From positions 1 through 53,754 of the forward strand of contig CAIQWD010000054.1 in assembly GCA_903875445.1 (NCBI GenBank): a stretch of DNA of 53,754 bases. The letters run 5' to 3'. Origin of the DNA: an uncultured delta proteobacterium. GTDB lineage: Bacteria; Desulfobacterota; Desulfobulbia; Desulfobulbales; Desulfocapsaceae. The notes under the pieces are model-generated. The model saw only the letters and a program-made list of their open reading frames with translations. It had not been told where the DNA came from and did no database searches. The position numbers were made by a program, and so were the translations under genes. Below, one piece after another: positions 1 to 8,379 of this stretch. Numbering within the stretch: position 1 is the first letter of the stretch; each line of letters begins with the position of its first letter.

Positions 1-300
1 AACGATGTGCGGGAAGCCCTCACCGCCGTCGGCGTCAATGGTGTAACGGTGACCGAAGTGAAGGGGTTTGGCCGCCAGAAAGGCCATACCGAGATCTATC
101 GCGGTGCGGAATACATCGTTGAATTTTTGCCGAAAGTGAAACTTGAAGCGGCCATCCCCGATGAGCTGCTCGACAAAACCATCGAGGCGATAAAAAAGGC
201 GGCGTATACCGGGCAGATTGGTGATGGCAAAATCTTCGTCTTCGATCTTGAACAAATAATGCGAATTCGTACCGGAGAAACCGGTAACGAAGCAATCTGA
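1..300 (+). CDS. glnB: Nitrogen regulatory protein P-II, 5' truncated
   Basis: PII trimeric signal protein that reads 2-oxoglutarate and ATP/ADP and controls ammonium transport and assimilation. The window opens inside the gene: the first codons read N-D-V-R-E-A-L, which matches PII from about residue 13, so the true start lies upstream, and the GTG at 7 is not a start. The T-loop is intact, with GFGRQKGHTEIYRGAEY, including the tyrosine (position 51 in the family) that is uridylylated in proteobacteria. The C-terminal GDGKIFV block (B and C loops) is present. It lies 19 nt upstream of amtB, the usual glnK-amtB pairing, so this copy is probably the GlnK-type paralogue that plugs AmtB. GlnB and GlnK cannot be told apart from this part. 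Confidence 0.93.
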   Translation, partial: NDVREALTAVGVNGVTVTEVKGFGRQKGHTEIYRGAEYIVEFLPKVKLEAAIPDELLDKTIEAIKKAAYTGQIGDGKIFVFDLEQIMRIRTGETGNEAI

Positions 301-319
301 CACCAGAGGGAGTGATCTC

Positions 320-1717
320 ATGAAAAAGTTACATATCTTTCTTTTTGCCCTGTTTGTTTTGGCGCTCGTCGACACTCTTGCCGGTACCGCCTTTGCCGCC
401 GATGCCCCGGTTCCCAATAAAGGCGATACCTCCTGGATGATCGTTGCTACCGTGCTGGTGTCATTGATGTCGATCCCTGGACTGGCCTTGTTTTACGGCG
501 GCCTGGTGCGCACCAAGAATATGCTTTCGCTGCTGATGCAGGTATTTACCGTATTCTCCCTATGTATGGTTTTGTGGGTCATCTACGGCTATAGTCTCGC
601 CTTTACCGAAGGCAATGCCTTCTTCGGCGGATTCACTAGAATCTTTCTGAAGGGCATCACCGTCGACTCGGTGGCAGCGACGTTTAGCAAAGGGGTAGTA
701 ATTCCCGAGATGATCTACGTCTTCTTCCAGGCAACCTTTGCGGCCATTACCCCGGCCCTGATTCTCGGTGCCTTTGCCGAGCGCATGAAATTCTCGGCGG
801 TGCTCGCCTTTATCGCCCTGTGGTTCACCTTTGCCTACCTGCCTATCGCCCACATGGTCTGGTTTTGGGCGGGCCCTGACGCCTACACCGATGCCGATGC
901 AGCCATCAAAGCCGGAGCAACCGCCGGTTTTCTCTTTCAGAAAGGGGCGATCGACTTCGCCGGTGGTACCGTCGTCCATATCAACGCTGCCATTGCCGGT
1001 TTGATCGGCGCCTTTATGGTGGGAAAACGTGTCGGTTACGGCAAAGAATCCATGGCCCCGCACAGCCTGACCATGACCATGATCGGTGCCTCTCTTCTTT
1101 GGGTGGGTTGGTTCGGGTTTAATGCCGGCTCAAATCTTGAAGCAACCGGGGCGGCTGCCCTGGCCTTCGGCAACACCATGACCGCGACCGCTGCTGCTGC
1201 TTTGTCCTGGCTCTTTGCCGAGTGGATGCTCAAAGGTAAACCGTCAATGCTCGGTGCCGCATCAGGTGCTGTTGCCGGTCTTGTCGCCATTACCCCGGCC
1301 TGTGGCTTTATAGGGATTGGTGGCGCCCTGGTACTCGGTTTGTTGGCCGGGGTAATTTGTCTCTGGGGCGTAAACGGTCTGAAACGCCTGCTCGGTGCCG
1401 ATGATGCGCTTGATGTCTTCGGTGTTCACGGGGTGGGCGGTATTCTTGGGGCACTCATGACCGGTGTCCTCGCCAACCCTGATCTTGGCGGGGTCGGCGT
1501 GTATGATTACGTGGCCAACAAGGTGGCCGATTATTCAACGATGGACCAGATGATCAGTCAGCTCTGGGCTGTCGGTACGACTATTCTCTGGTCCGGTTTG
1601 GTCTCCGTCATTGCTTACAAACTGGTTGACTTGGTTATCGGCCTGAGAGTCACGGTCGACGAGGAGCGCGAAGGTTTGGATACTTCCAGCCACGGCGAGT
1701 CGGCGTATAAATATTGA
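320..1717 (+). CDS. amtB: Ammonium transporter (Amt family)
   Basis: Inner-membrane ammonium channel, 465 aa. The N-terminus is a signal peptide ending near TAFA-ADAP, followed by about eleven hydrophobic helices. Family hallmarks are visible: ALFYGGLVR in helix 1, the first pore histidine in GGTVVHINAAIAG, and the second in DVFGVHGVGGILGALMTGV. The start is supported by an AGGGAG ribosome-binding site 8 nt upstream. It follows a PII gene by 19 nt, so the two are almost certainly co-transcribed and the PII protein gates the channel. The C-terminal cytoplasmic tail (VDEEREGLDTSSHGESAYKY) is of normal length. The operon ends at a strong terminator at 1741. Confidence 0.96.
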   Translation: MKKLHIFLFALFVLALVDTLAGTAFAADAPVPNKGDTSWMIVATVLVSLMSIPGLALFYGGLVRTKNMLSLLMQVFTVFSLCMVLWVIYGYSLAFTEGNAFFGGFTRIFLKGITVDSVAATFSKGVVIPEMIYVFFQATFAAITPALILGAFAERMKFSAVLAFIALWFTFAYLPIAHMVWFWAGPDAYTDADAAIKAGATAGFLFQKGAIDFAGGTVVHINAAIAGLIGAFMVGKRVGYGKESMAPHSLTMTMIGASLLWVGWFGFNAGSNLEATGAAALAFGNTMTATAAAALSWLFAEWMLKGKPSMLGAASGAVAGLVAITPACGFIGIGGALVLGLLAGVICLWGVNGLKRLLGADDALDVFGVHGVGGILGALMTGVLANPDLGGVGVYDYVANKVADYSTMDQMISQLWAVGTTILWSGLVSVIAYKLVDLVIGLRVTVDEEREGLDTSSHGESAYKY

Positions 1718-1740
1718 GATCTGAGGTAATAGCATAAAAA

Positions 1741-1782
1741 AGGCCCCCTTCCGGATTTTCTTCCGGAAGGGGGCCTTTTTTT
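1741..1782. terminator. Bidirectional rho-independent terminator
   Basis: A perfect 15-bp stem (AGGCCCCCTTCCGGA at 1741-1755 and its complement at 1762-1776) has a 6-nt loop. It is followed by a T run on the plus strand and preceded by an A run at 1736-1741. It therefore terminates both amtB (plus) and the thiolase gene that converges from the minus strand. Confidence 0.95.
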
Positions 1783-1807
1783 GTGAAACGGGGAAAGCGA
1801 AGTACGG

Positions 1808-3097
1808 TTAGCCGACGCGTTCGGCGATCATCGCCATACCCATGCCGCCGCCGATGCACATACTGAACAGGCCGCGTTGCTTGCCTTGCCGCTGCATCAT
1901 GTGCATGCCGGTTACCACCTGGCGGGCGCCGGTGCAGCCGATCGGATGGCCGATGGAGATGGCGCTGCCGACCTGGTTAGGCAGGTCGAGCTCGATGTTC
2001 AGCTCCCGCATGCAGCCGATCGCCTGGGCGGCGAAGGCCTCATTCAGCTCGATCATATCGATGTCGCCCATGGTCATTCCGGTTTTTTTCAGGGCGGTAC
2101 GAATGGCCGGCACCGGTCCTAAACCCATATAGGCTGGATCGAGACCGCCGGAGGAGAAGCCCTTGATCTCAAGGATCGGCTGCAGCCCCAGTTGCTTGGC
2201 TTTCGAGGCCGACATCAGCAGCACCGCCGCCGCCGCGTCGTTAATGCCGGAGGCGTTGCCGGCGGTGACCGAGCCGTCTTTCTTGAATACCGGGCGAAGC
2301 CGGCCCATTTTTTCCATATTGGTGTCCATCGGCCGTTCATCGGTGTCGATGATCATTTCGCCCTGGCGGGTTTTGATGACGATCGGTACGATTTCCTTCT
2401 TGAAGTGGCCTTCCCGGATGGCCGCGCGAGCCCGTTCGTGGCTGAGGACGCTCAGTTCATCCTGCTCCTGGCGGCTGATGCCGTATTTGGCGGCGATATT
2501 TTCGGCGGTAATGCCCATATGGTAGCCGTAAAAGATTTCGTAGAGGCCGTCAAAGACCAGGAGGTCGGTGACGTCGCCGCGGCCGCTCACCTCCATGCGA
2601 TAGCCCCAGCGGGCTTTCGGCAGGGCCATCGGCACCATCGACATGTTTTCCATACCGCCGGCAATGATTGCATCGGCCTGGCCGGCCATGATCGCGGTGG
2701 CGGCCAGGGTTATGGCTTTCAGTCCGGAGCCGCACACCTTGTTGATGGTGAAGGCGGCGGTTTCCTTGGGGATGCCGGCGCGAATCATCGCCTGGCGCGC
2801 CGGGTTTTGGCCCTGGCCGGCTTGCAGGACATTGCCCATGATGACTTCGTCGATTGTCAGGGGGATGGCGGCCTGATCCCAGGTGGTGGCTGTCTCAAGA
2901 GGAATCGGTCCCTGATCCTTTAATTTCTCGGGTTTGCCGGCTTCCATGGCGCCGTCGAGTGCTGGGCGGATGTTTTTCCGTTTCAGCACCTCTTTGATCA
3001 CCGCCGCACCCAACTCTATGGCCGGTATATCCTTGAGGGCGCCACCGAAATTGCCGACGGCGGTGCGAGCGCCACTGACTATTACGACTCGTTCCAT
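1808..3097 (-). CDS. Acetyl-CoA C-acetyltransferase (thiolase) with an insertion
   Basis: Biosynthetic-type thiolase, which condenses two acetyl-CoA to acetoacetyl-CoA or the reverse in acyl degradation; 429 aa. The nucleophilic cysteine is C122 in NKVCGSGLKAI. The conserved NEAFAAQA, GHPIGCTGAR and CIGGGMGMA blocks hold the histidine and second cysteine. The enzyme is about 35 residues longer than the usual 390-395. The extra residues lie at about 44-80, between the first helix region and DEVIMGNVLQAG, and are rich in K, P and E. It stands alone on the minus strand, convergent with amtB and divergent from the esterase gene. The paralogue (AtoB, PhaA, FadA-like) cannot be assigned from sequence, but it is closest in pattern to AtoB. 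Confidence 0.92.
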   Translation of the reverse strand: MERVVIVSGARTAVGNFGGALKDIPAIELGAAVIKEVLKRKNIRPALDGAMEAGKPEKLKDQGPIPLETATTWDQAAIPLTIDEVIMGNVLQAGQGQNPARQAMIRAGIPKETAAFTINKVCGSGLKAITLAATAIMAGQADAIIAGGMENMSMVPMALPKARWGYRMEVSGRGDVTDLLVFDGLYEIFYGYHMGITAENIAAKYGISRQEQDELSVLSHERARAAIREGHFKKEIVPIVIKTRQGEMIIDTDERPMDTNMEKMGRLRPVFKKDGSVTAGNASGINDAAAAVLLMSASKAKQLGLQPILEIKGFSSGGLDPAYMGLGPVPAIRTALKKTGMTMGDIDMIELNEAFAAQAIGCMRELNIELDLPNQVGSAISIGHPIGCTGARQVVTGMHMMQRQGKQRGLFSMCIGGGMGMAMIAERVG

Positions 3098-3232
3098 GAC
3101 TTTCTCCTAAATAGAAATGACAGTTAACGTAAAATGAATAACAATGTCTGTCTATATTACCGTATGATCTGGACTAGGGGAAGGGTATATTCTCCCTTTT
3201 GCTGTTACTTCTTATGTGAGGATGGTGGGCGG

Positions 3233-4165
3233 ATGGATGCAATTGCACCGCAGCTTGCAGCATGGCTGGAAAAATATAATCGCCTGATGGACGCCTGGCT
3301 GGAAAAAGGTGTTTATCAGACGCCGACAACCGCCAGGGACGGGCTGGCGAGACTTACTCGAAGCCTGGTAACCGAGGTGCCGGATGTGGCGCTGATACAT
3401 GACGTGTTTGTTGACGGTCCCGGTCATGCGGTGCCGGTCCGGGTCTTTCATCCTTATCCGGACTTGGCCCTGCCGGTTCTCATGTATCTGCACGGCGGCG
3501 GGCATGTGGCCGGCAGTGTGGCGGTGTTTGATTCCATCTGCCGGAAAATAGCCCTGGCAACGCGGCATCTGGTCCTTGCCGTCGAATATCGGTTGGCCCC
3601 GGAACATACTTATCCGGCGGGCTTACAAGACGCGCTGGCGGTTATTGGCGGATATCGTCGTTTGCTGACGCGGATGGGCTTGCAGTACCAGCCCCGTCTG
3701 GCTCTTGCCGGAGACAGTGCCGGCGGGGCGATGGCTGCAACCCTTGCCCATGGTCTGCAGAGTGAGGGGCCAGAGACGATCAGCCATCTAGTCCTTCTCT
3801 ATCCAAGCCTTGACTACACCCTCAATCTGCCGTCGGTGGCGACACTCGCAAGGGGATATTTCCTCGAAACAGAGCGAATTCGCTGGTTCCTCCAGCAGTA
3901 TTTCCAGAATAATGAAGACAGGCGGGCGGTCTCACCCCTGTTTATGGATGTCCCGGCCGGTTTCCCACCAACCCTTATCGTCTCCGCCGGATTCTGTCCG
4001 CTGCGGGATGAAGCACTGCAGTATGTCCGGGTCTTGAAGAACCGTGGAGTGGCGGTCCGGCATGTACATTGCGACGATATGATTCACGCCTTTCTCAATA
4101 TGGAGAGTCTGGTCCCGGAGAGATGCCGGGCGGTGTACGAGGCGATGGCCGCTTTTCTTTTCTAA
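3233..4165 (+). CDS. Alpha/beta hydrolase, HSL-type esterase/lipase
   Basis: Carboxylesterase of the hormone-sensitive-lipase (family IV) type, 310 aa. The oxyanion-hole motif HGGG begins at H87, the nucleophile is S162 in GDSAGG, and the catalytic histidine is about H285 in MIHAFLNM, with an acidic residue in the preceding RDEAL segment. I chose the ATG at 3233 over the upstream in-frame start at 3134, because a purine-rich GGATGGTGGGCGG stretch precedes it and the extra 33 residues do not look like a domain or a signal peptide. The protein lacks a signal peptide and is probably cytoplasmic. The substrate is unknown, likely a short-chain acyl ester. The gene is divergent from the thiolase gene. 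Confidence 0.88.
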   Translation: MDAIAPQLAAWLEKYNRLMDAWLEKGVYQTPTTARDGLARLTRSLVTEVPDVALIHDVFVDGPGHAVPVRVFHPYPDLALPVLMYLHGGGHVAGSVAVFDSICRKIALATRHLVLAVEYRLAPEHTYPAGLQDALAVIGGYRRLLTRMGLQYQPRLALAGDSAGGAMAATLAHGLQSEGPETISHLVLLYPSLDYTLNLPSVATLARGYFLETERIRWFLQQYFQNNEDRRAVSPLFMDVPAGFPPTLIVSAGFCPLRDEALQYVRVLKNRGVAVRHVHCDDMIHAFLNMESLVPERCRAVYEAMAAFLF

Positions 4166-4402
4166 GGTGTCGATTGATCATGTCAGTATTGGTGAGTTAC
4201 GGTCAGTTCTAAAGATCAAGGGCGCAATTATTGACAACAGACGCGTAGCCGGATAAGTCTATTCGGTTGGACTAAAGCTCTCGTCAAACCGGACTTTTCC
4301 CAGGTCTCATCGGGGAAAAATCTTCGCCCGGAACATGTAAATAAATTATGTCAGGGTTTCAACCATTCCTTCCATTTCGATAACAACAGGCAAAATGCGG
4401 AA

Positions 4403-5341
4403 ATGAATCAATCCTCCGAAACGAAATTTCTGACCACAAAGGAGGTGGCAAAACTCCTCAAGGTCAATGAAAAGATGGTGTACTCCCTGGTCAATGAGAA
4501 GGGTTTGCCGGCGACCAAGATCACCGGGAAATGGATGTTTCCCCGCCGCTTGGTCGAGGAATGGTTGGAGATGAACATCCTCAATTTCCACCGGAACGGG
4601 GTGGAAAAGTCAGCGGATTCCGGCCGGTTGCTGCTTGCCGGAAGCGATGATTTGCTTTTCGGCCGGACCCTGAGCCTTTTTCATAAAAAAGCCCACGGCA
4701 TCGTTGCCTTTTTTGCAGGTCTCGGCAGCATGGGCGGGATCAAGAGTCTCCGCCGGGGCTTATGTCATATCGGCGTTTGTCATCTGCTCCAGGATGATAA
4801 CAACGAGTACAATTTCGACTTTGCCGAAAGGGAACGCGACCGGTTGCCGGTTTTTGTCAATTTCAGCAAACGCGAACAGGGCATCCTCCTGCAGAAGGGC
4901 AACCCCAAAAATATCCGGTCGATTGCCGATCTTGCGCAGCCGGGGGTGCGAATCGTCAATCGACCCGTGGGTACCGGAACCCGTCTGCTGCTTGATTACG
5001 AGATTGCCAAATCGGTCGTTTCCTCCTCGGATATCGACGGTTATCAGACTGAAGTTTCGCGGCATTTGGATGTGGGACTGGCGATTCTTGCCGGCCAGGC
5101 CGACGCCGGTCCGGCGATTCGCCCGGTGGCAGGACTCCTCGACCTTGATTTTCTGCCGCTCCGCTGGGAACGATTCGATCTCCTTATCGCCCGGGAGCAT
5201 TTTTTTGATCAGGGGGTGCAGCAGTTCTTAGGCCTGTTGCACGATCCGGCATTTCGTAAGTTGGCGGATTCCTTCGTCGGCTACGATCTTTCACTTTGCG
5301 GTACAATGGTTTATCCGGATATTTTAACCAAAGGAGAATAA
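4403..5341 (+). CDS. HTH regulator with periplasmic-binding-protein-like domain
   Basis: One-component regulator, 312 aa. Residues about 7-55 form an excisionase/MerR-like winged HTH (LTTKEVAKLLKVNEKMVYSL, then KWMFPRRLVEEW). Residues about 75-305 match the PBP-like domain found in HTH-plus-substrate-binding regulators: GSDDLLFGRTL, GSMGGIKSLRRGLCHIGVCHL, VNRPVGTGTRLLLDYE, LDVGLAILAGQADAGPAI. Such proteins often sense molybdate or tungstate, or another oxyanion, and sit next to the matching ABC transporter. No transporter is adjacent here, so the ligand is unknown. The upstream 237 nt hold a TTGACA at 4231 with a poor -10 (TAAGTC), and a 7-bp inverted repeat TTTTCCC/GGGAAAA at 4295-4319 that could be an operator. 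Confidence 0.85.
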   Translation: MNQSSETKFLTTKEVAKLLKVNEKMVYSLVNEKGLPATKITGKWMFPRRLVEEWLEMNILNFHRNGVEKSADSGRLLLAGSDDLLFGRTLSLFHKKAHGIVAFFAGLGSMGGIKSLRRGLCHIGVCHLLQDDNNEYNFDFAERERDRLPVFVNFSKREQGILLQKGNPKNIRSIADLAQPGVRIVNRPVGTGTRLLLDYEIAKSVVSSSDIDGYQTEVSRHLDVGLAILAGQADAGPAIRPVAGLLDLDFLPLRWERFDLLIAREHFFDQGVQQFLGLLHDPAFRKLADSFVGYDLSLCGTMVYPDILTKGE

Positions 5342-5350
5342 AGACCAAGG

Positions 5351-5387
5351 GGTGATTGAGGCCAGCGCTCTCCACGTCCCAATCACC
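5351..5387. repeat. 8-bp inverted repeat between convergent genes
   Basis: GGTGATTG at 5351-5358 pairs with CAATCACC at 5380-5387 across a 21-nt loop. It lies between the convergent regulator and stress-protein genes. It may help terminate transcription, but there is no T run, so this is only a candidate. Confidence 0.35.
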
Positions 5388-5411
5388 GGTGCACTGCTAA
5401 GGAGTCCGGGA

Positions 5412-5804
5412 TTATTTCACCGAAACCACCGGACAAGCTGCCTTGAGAATGACATACTGGGCAGTTGAACCAAAAAGGATTTTACCGACCTTCGATCTGC
5501 TTTTTACGCCGATCATGATTTCACTGCAATTATTTTCCGCAGCAAAGGTGACGATATCTTCCCCCGGGGTTTTCCCTCGGATGAGGAGATGGGCTTCGTA
5601 TCTGATGCCCCTGTCGGCCAGGAATTTTTTCGCCTCTTCCAGCATTTCTTCCGCTTCCACGACCTGTTCCTTGGTGGTTTTGTCGCCACCCGAAAGCGAG
5701 GTGATCAACTGTACCTCGCCGGCAAAGGCCCTGGCATGTTGAGCTGCAAGTTCAAGGAGATCCTTGCCGATATTGGTGCCCCTGTAGCCAACCAAGATTT
5801 TCAT
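5412..5804 (-). CDS. Universal stress protein (UspA family)
   Basis: Single-domain USP, 130 aa. The fold starts with MKILVGYRGTN and ends with the nucleotide-binding stretch IGVKSRSKVGKILFGSTAQY followed by CPVVSVK. The G-x2-G-x9-G(S/T) pattern is only approximate, so ATP binding is likely but not certain. A GGAGGTAG-like ribosome-binding site precedes the ATG at 5804. It is monocistronic. USP proteins of this size act as cytosolic dimers in stress survival; no partner gene is adjacent. Confidence 0.92.
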   Translation of the reverse strand: MKILVGYRGTNIGKDLLELAAQHARAFAGEVQLITSLSGGDKTTKEQVVEAEEMLEEAKKFLADRGIRYEAHLLIRGKTPGEDIVTFAAENNCSEIMIGVKSRSKVGKILFGSTAQYVILKAACPVVSVK

Positions 5805-6030
5805 GTGTTTCTACCTCCGGTAAAAAGAAAAAGAATTAAGAGAATGAGACTGTATACAATTGTAGCCCTGTGAACGATACAGGCAAATATTACCATATTC
5901 CGGCGGATGTAAAGCCTGAAACCGCATCAATAATCCCTTCAGTATTTGTTTTTCCAAGTATATACTCTATTGCGATGGAAAGGATTTAAGAGGGTACCAT
6001 AAAATAATCCAGTTTGCCGGGGGCAGGAGT

Positions 6031-8379
6031 TTGTTGGAATTTGCCGCCCTGCAACGGGAAAAACTTCTCTTGGCTATGGATTGTCAATACACTCTCACTC
6101 TGCTCGCCGTTCTTGAGCAGCTTGGCTCTCCGGTTGTCGTTTTTACGGGCGATGCGGTTATTGCCGTATGTAATAGCGCCTGTGAAAAATTGTTGGGGAT
6201 TTCTCCAGCCGGACAGGCAAGTGGCCGCCGCCTGAGTGATTTGGGTCTTGGACTGGTCGACATGGATGGAAATCCATGGCCTGACCGGGGATTTCCGTGG
6301 CAGCAAGGCAAGGCGCAAAAAGAGGCGACCTCGTCGTTTATTTTTGGTTTGCGACCTCCGTCGGCAACGGAACCCATCTGGTTCAGTGCGACAGTGAAAC
6401 CGGGGCGAGTAAGCGATGAAGGGGAAAATCTCATCTTTATGACGCTTGCCGATGTCACCGAACTCATACGTAAAAACCGGGCACATGCGCAGATCTACCA
6501 GGCCAAGAATGAATGGGAGACGACGGTTGATGCCCTGCAGGACATCGTTACCATCCAGGACAGGGAGATGCGCATTGTCAGGGCCAACAAAGCGGCGCAT
6601 GATCTCTTCGGCTATCGGCTCGGGAAGTTGAAGGGCAAAAAATGCCACCAGGTTTTTCTCGGGAGAACAGAGCCCTGCGCAGGTTGCCCGGTGCAGGAAA
6701 CAGGGGGGGATTGCTGTCCCCATACGGGAACCATCTATAACGATGTCCTTGGCAGAACCTTCAGCGTTTCCTCATTTCCGATTTTTGCCGAAGACGGGCA
6801 AATGCATCTGTTGGTCCACGTCGCCCGCGATGTCACCCAGTATCTGCAGAACGAATTGGAAAAAAATCGGTTGATGGCAGCTATCGAACAGGCCTCGGAG
6901 GCGGTGGTCATCGTCAATCGCCAGGGGAAGATTGAGTATGTCAATCCGGCTTTCGAGGTAAGCTCCGGCTATTCCCGGGTCGAGGCGATCGGCAACAAAC
7001 CGAATATCCAGAAGAGCGGGGTCCATGACCGACAATTTTACGAAGCCATGTGGCAGACACTTCTCAACAAGCGGGTGTGGCGGGGCCGGTTGACCAACCG
7101 ACGGAAAAACGGCACCCTGTATAAGGAGGATGCGACCATTTCTCCGGTACTTGACCCCTCCGGCGAGATAATCAATTTCGTTGCTCTGAAGCGTGAGGTA
7201 ACCCGGGAGGAGGTGTTGGAACAGCAGCTGCATCAGGCGATGAAGATGGAAGCCCTGGGTACGCTTGCGGGCGGCATCGCCCATGATTTCAATAATATTC
7301 TGGCTGCCATGATAGGTTATGGGGAGATGGCCAGGGATCGCCTAGCGCCGGATCATCCGGCAAGAAAGGATCTCGATCAGGTGCTTGCCGGCGGCGATCG
7401 GGCGGCCGATCTGGTTAAACAGATCCTAACCTTCAGTCGAAAAGAGAGCTATGGCCAGTTCAGAGTGTTTAAACTGCAGCATATCCTCAAGGAGATCATT
7501 AAATTATTGCGACCCTCTCTGCCGGCCACCATTGATCTGCAGCATGACATAGATACTACCTGTCGTTCGATTCTTGCCGATCCGGGGCAGCTTTATCAGG
7601 TGGTGATGAATCTGTGCACCAATGCCAGGCAGGCGATTGGCGGTAATCATGGCCGTATTTTCATCAGACTGTCCGAGGTGCGGAATGTGGTTCGGCAAAA
7701 TGGCGGTCACGGGAGTGAATCGGGTGCCTATCTCGATCTTGAGGTAAGTGATAGCGGCTGCGGCATAGAAGCCGAGAAACTGGAGAAAATTTTCGATCCG
7801 TTTTTCACGACTAAAAGAAAGGATCAGGGCACCGGCCTCGGGCTCGCGGTGGTGCATGGCATCATAAAAAAACATAAAGGAGAGATCCAGGTAACCAGCA
7901 AGGTTGGAATCGGGACAACATTTCATGTCTATTTAGCCGTCGATGGTCGGGAGTCCGAGTCTCGGGAAAAGAGTGCTGTTGCAGCAATCGGTGGCGATGA
8001 AAGGATATTGGTCATCGACGATGAGGTGCCGGTCGGCGAGGTGTTACGGGGAATCCTCGAGCAGGTTGGTTATCAGGTCATGACCTTCAACGACAGTATT
8101 GCTGCGGTGAAACTGTTTCGAGAAAATCCCCATTGTTGCGATCTGGTGCTGACCGATATGTTGATGCCCAATATGACCGGGGCTGAGCTGGCACGGGAAA
8201 TTCTTGCCTTGCGGCCGGATATGCCTATCATTATGGTTACAGGACATAGCGATACTTTTGATGTGCATCGGGCGAGGCAGATCGGGATTCGTGACCTCAT
8301 CCTGAAACCCGTGAAGAGGGGAAAACTTCAACAAACAGTTCGCAAGGCGCTGGATTATGGCAAGAATTCTGATAATTGA
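6031..8379 (+). CDS. PAS-domain hybrid sensor histidine kinase
   Basis: Cytosolic hybrid kinase, 782 aa from a TTG start. No membrane segment is evident. Domain order: PAS about 30-145; PAS about 162-272 carrying a cysteine cluster (CHQ at 205, CAGCP at 216-220, CC at 228-229); PAS about 281-395; HisKA with H418 in GGIAHDFNN; HATPase about 515-635 (NARQAI N-box, SGCGI, GTGLGLAVVHG); receiver about 655-775 with acceptor D709 and K759. The start is uncertain: AGGAG at 6025 is very close to TTG 6031, TTG 6034 would be better spaced, and an ATG lies at 6076. The 3' end overlaps the next response regulator by 23 nt, so the two are translationally coupled. The cysteine PAS suggests redox, metal or gas sensing (inference). 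Confidence 0.92.
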   Translation: MLEFAALQREKLLLAMDCQYTLTLLAVLEQLGSPVVVFTGDAVIAVCNSACEKLLGISPAGQASGRRLSDLGLGLVDMDGNPWPDRGFPWQQGKAQKEATSSFIFGLRPPSATEPIWFSATVKPGRVSDEGENLIFMTLADVTELIRKNRAHAQIYQAKNEWETTVDALQDIVTIQDREMRIVRANKAAHDLFGYRLGKLKGKKCHQVFLGRTEPCAGCPVQETGGDCCPHTGTIYNDVLGRTFSVSSFPIFAEDGQMHLLVHVARDVTQYLQNELEKNRLMAAIEQASEAVVIVNRQGKIEYVNPAFEVSSGYSRVEAIGNKPNIQKSGVHDRQFYEAMWQTLLNKRVWRGRLTNRRKNGTLYKEDATISPVLDPSGEIINFVALKREVTREEVLEQQLHQAMKMEALGTLAGGIAHDFNNILAAMIGYGEMARDRLAPDHPARKDLDQVLAGGDRAADLVKQILTFSRKESYGQFRVFKLQHILKEIIKLLRPSLPATIDLQHDIDTTCRSILADPGQLYQVVMNLCTNARQAIGGNHGRIFIRLSEVRNVVRQNGGHGSESGAYLDLEVSDSGCGIEAEKLEKIFDPFFTTKRKDQGTGLGLAVVHGIIKKHKGEIQVTSKVGIGTTFHVYLAVDGRESESREKSAVAAIGGDERILVIDDEVPVGEVLRGILEQVGYQVMTFNDSIAAVKLFRENPHCCDLVLTDMLMPNMTGAELAREILALRPDMPIIMVTGHSDTFDVHRARQIGIRDLILKPVKRGKLQQTVRKALDYGKNSDN

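Noticed and set aside
2192-2923. Plus-strand open frame of 243 codons inside the thiolase gene
   Set aside because: It is a GC-rich shadow frame with a repetitive G/H/A-biased translation; the thiolase on the minus strand explains the sequence.
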